A stretch of DNA of 5,429 nucleotides from Candidatus Woesearchaeota archaeon (lineage in GTDB: Archaea; Nanobdellota; Nanobdellia; Woesearchaeales; UBA525). The translations under genes were made by a program, and so were the position numbers. Below the pieces are notes generated by a model. The model made no database searches. It was not told where the DNA came from and saw only the letters and a list, made by a program, of their open reading frames with translations. Of the stretch, positions 1 to 4,772 are shown one piece after another (within the stretch, counting starts at the first letter, position 1; every line of letters begins with the position of its first letter). The stretch is from NCBI GenBank assembly GCA_013331575.1, contig DUGD01000020.1, positions 3,055 through 8,483 of the forward strand. Direction: 5' to 3'.

Positions 1-1
1 C

Positions 2-205
2 CTGCTCGATATCATGATGCCCGGACTCCCCGTCCGAGATGTCGTCGAACGCGTGACACACACACCCATCGCGTTCTTGAGTGTAGTGCGCACAAGCGAC
101 GACGAACGCAAGGCGCTCCTCGAACACCCGAACATCAAGGCGTTCATACAGAAGCCGTTCGACGTAAAGGCGCTCGTCACCGAAGTGAAGCACCTCGTCA
201 GGTGA
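2..205 (+). CDS. Response regulator receiver domain, C-terminal part (5' truncated by window edge)
   Basis: This is the C-terminal half of a CheY-like phosphoacceptor domain, which would receive phosphate from a histidine kinase. Read from base 2, the frame begins LLDIMMPGLP. The Asp encoded at 8-10 sits where the phosphorylated Asp of receiver domains lies, just before the conserved MPG. The Ser in AFLSVV fits the conserved Thr/Ser switch position, and the Lys in FIQKPFD fits the conserved Lys-Pro pair. The protein stops soon after the last helix (VKHLVR, TGA 203-205), so no output domain follows and it is probably a stand-alone receiver unless a domain lies upstream. A histidine kinase two genes downstream on the same strand is the obvious partner. 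The ATG at 14 is internal to the domain and is not the true start. Confidence 0.9.
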   Translation: MLDIMMPGLPVRDVVERVTHTPIAFLSVVRTSDDERKALLEHPNIKAFIQKPFDVKALVTEVKHLVR

Positions 206-215
206 GGAAGGACCA

Positions 216-731
216 ATGGCTAAGTATAGCTACCTCTTCGAAGTACCTTCCATCAGCTACGCCGAGAATCTCGTGAGCATAAGCAAGACTGTCTTCGCGC
301 ACTCCCACCAGACATGCTACATCACCCTGAACAAGACCGCCGGGATGGTCAAGAACATGCTGCAGGACGGCGGTGTCTTCACGGCTTCTTATTCGTTCAT
401 CGACGGGATCAGCGCCGCACTCTTCGCACCTGTATCGACGAAAGATACATACTACCTGAAGTACCCCATCCAGCTGCACGAGCTCGAGACCACGATATGG
501 ACGATGATACGGGCGCAACGCACCGACTCCATCGTCTTCGATTCATTATCGACGTTCACTACGTATCCTAACCAGGAGGATATCATCAGGTTCTTCCACA
601 AGCTCATCGCGCAGCTCTCCGAACAGCACATCATCGTGGTCTTCGTATGCCTCCTCGAGGATACGCAAAAGCCTCTTATCGCGCACGTCGCGATGAGTGT
701 TGATGAGGTACAGGAGGTTCGCGGCAGATGA
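216..731 (+). CDS. Degenerate KaiC/RecA-like ATPase-fold protein in two-component operon
   Basis: This 171-residue protein resembles the RecA/KaiC-like P-loop fold but appears to lack nucleotide-binding capacity. The N-terminal stretch that should hold a Walker A loop reads FEVPSISYAENLVSISK, with no GxxxxGK[ST]. Other landmarks of the fold remain: CYITLNKT (residues 34-41), FIDGIS (61-66), a Walker B-like strand SIVFDSLSTF (105-114), and a late hydrophobic strand IIVVFVCLL (139-147). I recall similar short KaiC-like proteins beside archaeal histidine kinases, but this was not searched. The start at ATG 216 is supported by GGTGA at 201-205, about 10 nt upstream, overlapping the stop of the receiver gene. 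Its stop overlaps the kinase start as ATGA (728-731), which indicates co-transcription and probably coupled translation. A role as an adaptor or regulator of the kinase/receiver pair is inferred. Confidence 0.75.
   Translation: MAKYSYLFEVPSISYAENLVSISKTVFAHSHQTCYITLNKTAGMVKNMLQDGGVFTASYSFIDGISAALFAPVSTKDTYYLKYPIQLHELETTIWTMIRAQRTDSIVFDSLSTFTTYPNQEDIIRFFHKLIAQLSEQHIIVVFVCLLEDTQKPLIAHVAMSVDEVQEVRGR
712..719 (+). promoter_or_regulatory. Shine-Dalgarno site for the histidine kinase
   Basis: AGGAGGTT lies inside the end of the upstream KaiC-like gene, 8 nt before ATG 728. It closely matches the sequence complementary to the archaeal 16S 3' end and fixes the kinase start at the overlapping ATGA. 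Confidence 0.8.
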
Positions 732-2317
732 GCGATACGGCTGACGGGCACAACACCAATCCACCGGCCGGAGCGCGTCCGAACGAGACTCGCGTGAAGC
801 GGACCCTGCAAGGCCAGATCGGGACGATCATGCTGGTCGTCATACTCATTTTCGGGACGAATTTCTTCTTCATCAAGATCCACCTTGATAAGATACAGGA
901 TGACGCCTATATGACCGACGCACTCGGGCGTCAGAGGATGCTAGTCATGCAGATGGCGTACGATGCGAATCGGTTGCAACGCGACGAGGAAAATACCAGG
1001 ATCGAGCTACGTCGCGCGATGGAGGAGTATCAGACCGCCCATGAAGTGTTCATCTTCGGGGGGCGATTGTCAGGCATCACAGGACAAGAAACGGTGAAGC
1101 CGCTCCCCAAATCGATGAGGCAGCTACTCACGGAAAACGAAAACGATTGGGAGACATACAAACCGCTCATCGACACCGTTATCGCATCACCGCAGAGCGA
1201 GGAAGCAAGGACTGCTGTACAGGAGATGGCGTGGGTGGCGCCAGTGCTTGTCGAACGCAATGACGCCATCGTCAAGGCATACACTGCGTACTCGCTGCGA
1301 AACGAACAGATGCTCATCATGTGGACCATCATATCGCTCACCTGCAGCACATTGGTTGTCATCATGTTCTACCAAGGGGTCAAACGCCACCTCACCACCC
1401 CCATCATGAAAATAACGGACGTCGCGCGAGCAGCGGAACGCGGCGATTACACAGTCCACGCGGACATTATGACAGGCGATGAGATAGAGGAGCTCGCGCG
1501 CGCAGCCAACAGCGCGATGGACGCGCTCGCGAAGACGAAGAGGGAGCACGACGAGATCGACAAGGCGAAAGTGACGTTCCTCACCATGGCATCGCACGAA
1601 CTACGAAGCCCCATGACTCCCATACAAGCACAATTGCAGATGCTCATCATGGGGTATTTTGGCAGGCTGAACAAGAAGCAACTCGAAGCCGTCGAGATAG
1701 CGCAGCGCAACGCTCAGCACCTGGATGTGGTCATCCAAGACATGCTCGAGCTCTCGCGTATCGAGGCCGCGAAGATCGCATTCTCTTTCAAGAAGGCCGA
1801 CCTCGAGAAAGAGATCTATCTCACGGTGAAAGGTATGGAGAATTATTGCACAACGAAAAACGTGCGTGTGAGATTCAAACCCTCCAAGATACCGTCTGTG
1901 CATTGCGATCCGGACCGAGTCTCCCAGGTCCTACGCAACATCCTCACGAACGCGATAAAATTCTCCGAAGACAAGAGCGAAGTGGTAGTGAGCGTTGAGA
2001 ACGCGCCGCAAGAGGTCATCGTATCGGTGCAAGACCATGGCCGCGGCATGAGCGACGACACGAAACGAAAGCTCTTCGAGCCATTCTACCAGGAGGACAA
2101 CATCTACGGCAGGCAGTACGGAGGCACGGGCCTCGGCCTCTCCATCTGCAAGGGCATCGTCGAGATGATGGGCGGCCGCATATGGTTCGAGAGCGAACAA
2201 GGCAAGGGCACGACATTCCGGTTCTCAATACCGAAAACCCCGCCGAAGACGGTAGAGAGAGTGAACCTGCTATCGACGTCCGACGAGAGATGGAAGACGT
2301 TATTGCAAGGCAAATGA
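728..2317 (+). CDS. Membrane sensor histidine kinase with PilJ/NarX-like sensor region and HAMP
   Basis: This 529-residue protein is a complete transmembrane sensor kinase that would phosphorylate a receiver domain. TM1 spans about residues 31-51 and TM2 about 195-215, leaving an extracytoplasmic sensor of roughly 140 residues. Just after TM1 the motif DALGRQRML (64-72) resembles the AGRQRML signature of PilJ-type and NarX/NarQ-type four-helix sensors. A HAMP segment follows (about 222-274, Pro225, then DEIEELARAAN). The kinase core has an H-box SHELRSPMTPI with His290, an N-box NILTNAIKFS (404-413), a G1 box DHGRGM (436-441), an F-box FEPFYQ (450-455) and a G2 box GGTGLGLS (465-472). All catalytic boxes are intact. 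A short tail of about 27 residues follows the ATPase domain. The gene overlaps the KaiC-like gene by 4 nt and shares an operon with the receiver upstream. The ligand is unknown; the nitrate link of NarX should not be assumed. Confidence 0.95.
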   Translation: MSDTADGHNTNPPAGARPNETRVKRTLQGQIGTIMLVVILIFGTNFFFIKIHLDKIQDDAYMTDALGRQRMLVMQMAYDANRLQRDEENTRIELRRAMEEYQTAHEVFIFGGRLSGITGQETVKPLPKSMRQLLTENENDWETYKPLIDTVIASPQSEEARTAVQEMAWVAPVLVERNDAIVKAYTAYSLRNEQMLIMWTIISLTCSTLVVIMFYQGVKRHLTTPIMKITDVARAAERGDYTVHADIMTGDEIEELARAANSAMDALAKTKREHDEIDKAKVTFLTMASHELRSPMTPIQAQLQMLIMGYFGRLNKKQLEAVEIAQRNAQHLDVVIQDMLELSRIEAAKIAFSFKKADLEKEIYLTVKGMENYCTTKNVRVRFKPSKIPSVHCDPDRVSQVLRNILTNAIKFSEDKSEVVVSVENAPQEVIVSVQDHGRGMSDDTKRKLFEPFYQEDNIYGRQYGGTGLGLSICKGIVEMMGGRIWFESEQGKGTTFRFSIPKTPPKTVERVNLLSTSDERWKTLLQGK

Positions 2318-2389
2318 CACCTTTGGTGCGCAACAGAAGAATAACAGTAAATGCGTAGCTTGCATCTTTGTGGCCTTGGCGTAATGCCA

Positions 2390-2423
2390 GACTGCCGTCA
2401 TCTGGCCGCAGCCGACGGCAGTC
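2390..2423 (+). repeat. Perfect 10-bp inverted repeat (hairpin) downstream of kinase operon
   Basis: GACTGCCGTC (2390-2399) and GACGGCAGTC (2414-2423) are exact reverse complements with a 14-nt spacer. A smaller stem, TGGC-gtaat-GCCA (2377-2389), abuts it on the 5' side. The pair lies about 70 nt past the kinase stop and about 75 nt before the next start. It could act as a 3' end or processing structure for the operon, a short structured RNA, or an operator. No T-run follows it, so a simple intrinsic terminator is not supported. Confidence 0.6.
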
Positions 2424-2470
2424 GCACAAGGACTGCGTCACATATGCGCCGCCATAAGAGGCACAAACCA

Positions 2471-2476
2471 TTTATA
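2471..2476 (+). promoter_or_regulatory. Archaeal TATA box for the YjdF-like membrane protein gene
   Basis: TTTATA, preceded by the A-rich ACAAACCA (a plausible BRE), is centred about 26 nt before ATG 2500. In archaea, transcription starts about 25-27 nt after the TATA centre, so the RNA would begin at or next to the start codon. This predicts a leaderless mRNA. The AGGTG at 2494-2498 is only 1 nt from the ATG, too close to act as a ribosome binding site. Confidence 0.6.
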
Positions 2477-2499
2477 CCCGACTCTTGACGATCAGGTGT

Positions 2500-3108
2500 A
2501 TGGATAGCCGCCGAGCGATATGGTATGGAACACTCACGTTCAGCGTGCTGCTGGAAGTCTGGGTCCGCTACGCGCTTCCGCTTATCGTCGGACGCGACGG
2601 GTTCGCCATCTGGCCGAGCGTTGATAATATCATGCACCTCTTCTGGGGTCTCAATATCTTCCTCTTCTTCGTGCTCGTGCTCCGCTGGAAGCCGATAGAG
2701 GGTGTTCTCGGCGTGTACACCTGGCAGATGGGATGGGAGTTCACCGAGATGGTGGGCGATGTCGTGCAAGCGCAGCCGGTCCACATGCTCGATCATTTCT
2801 TCTTCGACGGCATCAAGGACACATTCGTCGATATCGCAGGCGCGCTCTTAGGATGGTTCTTCATATCCCGGACGAAAGAGGGATTCGCCGATGACAACGA
2901 GCATCCACGCCTGCGTAAGGCGGTACTAACGCATCTCGCGCTCATGCTGCCGCTCATCCCGATAGGGAGCATACTGCTATTGACCTATGGCAAGAGTCCT
3001 GATCTCCTCGCCGCCGGATGGATAGTCGGAGCGACGCCAGCGACCTATCTTATCATGCGATTAACGGCCGAGAAACATCATTCTCCCAAGAAAAGAAAAC
3101 GGAGATGA
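2500..3108 (+). CDS. Polytopic membrane protein resembling the YjdF (DUF2238)/VanZ group
   Basis: This 202-residue integral membrane protein has about six hydrophobic segments (roughly residues 7-29, 43-61, 66-83, 107-122, 142-162 and 168-186) and a very basic tail, KKRKRR. Polar residues sit within or beside the membrane in a pattern like YjdF/DUF2238 and VanZ-type proteins: DNIMHLFWG (42-50), GWEFTE (78-83), and DGIKDTFVDIAGALLG (103-118). The biochemical role of these families is not settled, so no function is assigned. Start choice: ATG 2500 is preferred over the in-frame TTG at 2485, because the TATA box at 2471-2476 puts the transcript start near 2500 and the longer form would begin upstream of it. 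The gene stands alone behind its own promoter. It is separated from the kinase operon by about 180 nt and converges on the decayed region downstream. Confidence 0.7.
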   Translation: MDSRRAIWYGTLTFSVLLEVWVRYALPLIVGRDGFAIWPSVDNIMHLFWGLNIFLFFVLVLRWKPIEGVLGVYTWQMGWEFTEMVGDVVQAQPVHMLDHFFFDGIKDTFVDIAGALLGWFFISRTKEGFADDNEHPRLRKAVLTHLALMLPLIPIGSILLLTYGKSPDLLAAGWIVGATPATYLIMRLTAEKHHSPKKRKRR

Positions 3109-3296
3109 TCGGACGCTCACCTACGCGCATGAGCTGACGCTCGATAACTGCACGCGCTCATCGACATCGTGAAATAGAACAGATAATCGAGTACTTCTTC
3201 CCACGCCAAGCTCTTGCACGGAAAGGTAGCACACTTGAAAGCGGGGATAACATTCAACCAATAATCAACACGCAAGTGGATATCGGAGCGCACTAG
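3107..3296 (+). other. Possible decayed plus-strand coding relic (three short open frames)
   Basis: No intact plus-strand gene exists here, but protein-like stretches appear in successive frames. These are TLTYAHELTLDN (3113-3148), LHALIDIVK (3148-3174, between in-frame stops), then EIEQIIEYFF continuing to INTQVDIGAH (3171-3293, stop TAG 3294-3296). Joined by two frameshifts, they would give a plausible helical then extended protein. It overlaps in antisense the 3' part of the frameshifted minus-strand ORF, and at most one of the two is likely to be a real ancestor. The evidence is only the look of the translations, so this is weak. Confidence 0.2.
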
Positions 3297-3475
3297 GTAG
3301 CTTGAGATCGAGAAGATAGGCACAATCACGTCCTTGGTCTTAATGAGAACAGCGCGAAAAATGCGAAGAAGCCGAAAAAACCAAAGAGACCGTAGTTGCC
3401 GGTGGGCAATCCAATCAACCCTAGAAAGCCGAACAGGCCGAAATAACCTCCTTTCCACACCTCTGTCTTCTGCAT
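3117..3475 (-). pseudogene. Small Gly/Phe-rich membrane protein gene, apparently frameshifted
   Basis: Starting at ATG 3475 on the minus strand, a 49-codon frame (TGA at 3326-3328) encodes MQKTEVWKGGYFGLFGFLGL, then IGLPTGNYGLFGFFGFF and AFFALF. This looks strongly like a genuine Gly/Phe-rich membrane helix pair. It resembles the N-terminal part of small membrane proteins that I recall as DUF3796-like (not searched). After FFALF the frame runs out as SLRPRT-stop. The neighbouring frame instead continues LIKTKDVIVPIFSI and stays open to TGA at 3117-3119, and a KTKD-like linker after the FF repeats is what I would expect in the family. A 1-nt loss or 2-nt gain near 3344-3349 would explain this. 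The sequence beyond KTKD does not look like a conserved domain, so the 3' part is probably also decayed. Alternatively, the 49-residue peptide is complete. A candidate promoter lies at 3500-3509. Confidence 0.5.
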
Positions 3476-3499
3476 AGCATCTCGCCAGAACGTACTACT

Positions 3500-3509
3500 A
3501 ATAATTATT
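3500..3509. promoter_or_regulatory. Palindromic AT box, candidate bidirectional promoter
   Basis: AATAATTATT is its own reverse complement. Its centre (3504.5) is 29.5 nt from the first base of both flanking ATGs: 3475 on the minus strand and 3534 on the plus strand. The distance suits an archaeal TATA element driving leaderless or near-leaderless transcripts in both directions. The box departs from the usual TTTATATA, so its strength is doubtful. Confidence 0.35.
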
Positions 3510-3533
3510 TCGAGTCTTGATACGAAGAAAGCA

Positions 3534-3651
3534 ATGAAACGAAGAGAAACATACCCCCTTCATACTAGACATCGCCGAGGGATCGGTCGTCGTCGAGGCG
3601 CACAGCTCATTTAGCTATGTTCTGGTGAGTAGCGCAAATGAAATAGCATGA
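3534..3651 (+). pseudogene. Short divergent ORF broken at a C5 run
   Basis: ATG 3534 opens MKRRETYP, then the frame degenerates into Arg-rich residues ending at a TAG (3612-3614). If the run of five C (3554-3558) had four, the frame would join FILDIAEGSVVVEAHSSF and continue SYVLVSSANEIA to TGA 3649-3651, giving a 38-residue product. The second part uses GC-ending codons like the host genes (gac atc gcc gag; gtc gtc gtc gag gcg cac). This may be a decayed gene, a sequencing indel in a homopolymer, or chance. Its 3' end overlaps the 3' end of the minus-strand 96-residue ORF. I do not recognise the product. Confidence 0.25.
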
Positions 3652-3901
3652 TCGGAGGCTGTGCCTCAAGGTGCATAACGACATTGAGTTTTGTCGGGGA
3701 GGCGCTAACGCTTCCGTAACCGCCACCACTGATGTTGTAGTAACTGACTGCAACCTCTGGCGCTATGACAAAAGAACTGGGGCCATTGGGTTTAAGATGA
3801 AACTTTGTTACAGGATGTGACTTAATCGGGAGTTGCCCAACCGTACGCTCAAGGTCGGGATATTCCTTTCTTAACTTCGGTGGAATACATACATTTTCCA
3901 T
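3611..3901 (-). CDS. Orphan 96-residue hypothetical protein
   Basis: This ORF starts at ATG 3901 and ends TAA 3611-3613. It is preceded by GAGGTG (3911-3906 on the minus strand) with a 4-nt gap, a good archaeal ribosome binding site, which is the main evidence that it is real. The product begins MENVCIPPKLRKEY and is charged in its first third. It then looks like beta-strands (SSFVIAPEVAVSYYN, a glycine-rich turn SGGGYG, KLNVVMHLEAQPP, IMLFHLRY). No signal peptide or membrane segment is evident, and I do not recognise a family. Codon use (tta, aga, att, tat, gta) is more AT-rich than in the PCNA and kinase genes, which suggests foreign origin or relaxed selection. It lies 73 nt downstream of PCNA on the same strand and could be read from the PCNA transcript. 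The gene could still be a chance ORF. Confidence 0.45.
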   Translation of the reverse strand: MENVCIPPKLRKEYPDLERTVGQLPIKSHPVTKFHLKPNGPSSFVIAPEVAVSYYNISGGGYGSVSASPTKLNVVMHLEAQPPIMLFHLRYSPEHS

Positions 3902-3905
3902 CAGG

Positions 3906-3911
3906 CACCTC
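3906..3911 (-). promoter_or_regulatory. Ribosome binding site for the 96-residue ORF
   Basis: On the minus strand GAGGTG lies 4 nt before ATG 3901 and matches the archaeal anti-Shine-Dalgarno complement. It supports the start and the reality of this orphan ORF. Confidence 0.5.
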
Positions 3912-3922
3912 TGACCAAAGCA

Positions 3923-3946
3923 TTAATCGTTATCCACCCGCGGCGC
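3923..3946 (-). pseudogene. Relic of a second PCNA gene 3' end (APRVDND-stop)
   Basis: On the minus strand these 24 nt read APRVDND-stop, identical in protein to the last seven residues and stop of the intact PCNA gene at 3998-3975. The two copies differ at four bases, all in third codon positions and all synonymous: CCT/CCG, CGC/CGG, GTT/GTG and GAC/GAT. The flanking T after the stop also matches, but similarity ends abruptly on both sides. The relic's frame is preceded by RNAVT instead of AFIL, and no further PCNA sequence is visible. Synonymous-only divergence implies that the copy came from a gene that had been under protein-level selection. An exact 10-nt direct repeat, ATTAATCGTT (3922-3931 and 3974-3983), is part of it. 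Confidence 0.65.
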
Positions 3947-3974
3947 AGTCACTGCGTTCCTTGCCTCTCGTTGA

Positions 3975-4712
3975 TTAATCGTTGTCAACGCGAGGCGCAA
4001 GGATGAACGCGAGCTCCATCTTGTCGATGAGCTTGTAGTCGAGTTTCAGCGGGTAGTCCTTGCTAAACGATATCTCGACGTGCGGCGCGAGCTTGCCTGC
4101 GGGGACCATCTTCTTGAGGTACTCGATGGAGTATTTCGCCTTAACACTCTCCGCGCTCTTGATCTTTGTTCTTTCGTCGGCCGGTATCTCGATGACTGCC
4201 TTGGAGAGGTCCGATGAGGATGAGACGGTGAATGCCTCTTTATCCGCGGCGAACGTGACCGACTCGCCGATGATATCGGCATCCTCGATGGCATCGAGGA
4301 GGACATCGGCGTTCGTGTGGACGCTCGCGGTGAACGAAAGCGACGGGATCTTCTGCTCCTTCTCGTCGATATCGATGAGCGGGAGGAAGAACTCGCGCTT
4401 CGATGATCCCTTGAGCGAGACCTTGAGTTTGTTCTCGTGCAGCTCGAGCGTGAGGGTGTCCGCGGGCTTGATGCGGCGGAACACGGATTTGAGATCGCTC
4501 AGGTTGACGCCTATCGTGCGCTGGGCGCTCACGCTGTACTCGGCGAACGCACTCGAGAGCAAGCGATAGATGACCATCGCGACATTCGCGGGATCCATGG
4601 CCACGAGCTCGAGACCGTCAGGAGACACTTTGATGCGCACTTCGGTGACGAGGTCCGCGATGATAGTGATGCTGTCCTTGAGGAGTCTTGTCTCGGCGAG
4701 CGTGATTTTCAT
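3975..4712 (-). CDS. pcn: DNA polymerase sliding clamp (PCNA)
   Basis: This 245-residue protein is the ring-forming processivity factor that holds DNA polymerase, ligase, FEN1 and other partners on DNA. The length matches archaeal/eukaryotic PCNA. The N-terminal domain carries the conserved LVAMDPANVAMV (36-47), followed by KPADTLTLEL (82-91). The interdomain region FFLPLIDIDEKEQKIPSLSF (108-127) precedes the second domain with DADIIGESVTF (144-154), SDLSKAVIEI (167-176), YSIEYLKKM (194-202), SKDYPLKLDY (217-226) and the tail FILAPRVDND. The interdomain loop and C-terminal tail normally dock PIP-box partners. The start at ATG 4712 is supported by GGGGGT 5 nt upstream and a TATA box 38-46 nt upstream. 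The gene has its own promoter after the unrelated upstream gene. A relic of another copy's 3' end lies 52 bp beyond its stop. Confidence 0.97.
   Translation of the reverse strand: MKITLAETRLLKDSITIIADLVTEVRIKVSPDGLELVAMDPANVAMVIYRLLSSAFAEYSVSAQRTIGVNLSDLKSVFRRIKPADTLTLELHENKLKVSLKGSSKREFFLPLIDIDEKEQKIPSLSFTASVHTNADVLLDAIEDADIIGESVTFAADKEAFTVSSSSDLSKAVIEIPADERTKIKSAESVKAKYSIEYLKKMVPAGKLAPHVEISFSKDYPLKLDYKLIDKMELAFILAPRVDND
4282..4300. repeat. Near-perfect 19-nt palindrome inside PCNA
   Basis: TCCTCGATG and CATCGAGGA flank a single central G as a perfect 9-bp inverted repeat. It falls in codons for LDAIED (about residues 139-144) and may reflect codon choice rather than function. Confidence 0.4.
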
Positions 4713-4717
4713 GGTGT

Positions 4718-4758
4718 ACCCCCTGGGCTGCTACGAGGACACCGCGTTGTTATATAAA
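4718..4758 (-). promoter_or_regulatory. PCNA promoter and ribosome binding site
   Basis: On the minus strand TTTATATAA (4758-4750) is a strong archaeal TATA box. The expected transcript start is near 4728, giving a short leader of about 15 nt. This leader holds AGGGGGT (4724-4718) 5 nt before ATG 4712, an acceptable ribosome binding site. The TATA box begins 15 nt after the stop of the upstream gene, so PCNA can be transcribed independently. Confidence 0.75.
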
Positions 4759-4772
4759 CATTATGCGGGGGT

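Noticed and set aside
198..2471. Minus-strand open frames opposite the signalling operon and the following gap
   Set aside because: They lie antisense to well-supported genes with intact motifs. Their translations are rich in Arg, Cys, His and Ser, as expected of shadows in GC-rich coding DNA.
2485..2499. TTG 2485 as the start of the YjdF-like gene
   Set aside because: The predicted transcript start, set by the TATA box at 2471-2476, is near 2500, and no ribosome binding site precedes 2485.
2318..2499. A tRNA or intrinsic terminator in the gap after the kinase
   Set aside because: No tRNA-like T-arm or acceptor pairing was seen, and no T-run follows the hairpin.
3117..3458. Minus-strand 113-residue ORF as a gene in its own right
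   Set aside because: Its first third (MERRLFRPVRLSRV...) is the out-of-frame shadow of the much more protein-like GF/FF-rich frame from ATG 3475. It is better read as the tail of a frameshifted gene.
4060..4757. Plus-strand open frames across PCNA (4060-4569, 4437-4757, 4570-4776)
   Set aside because: They are antisense to a clearly recognisable PCNA gene, and their translations are Ser/Arg-rich shadows without domain character.
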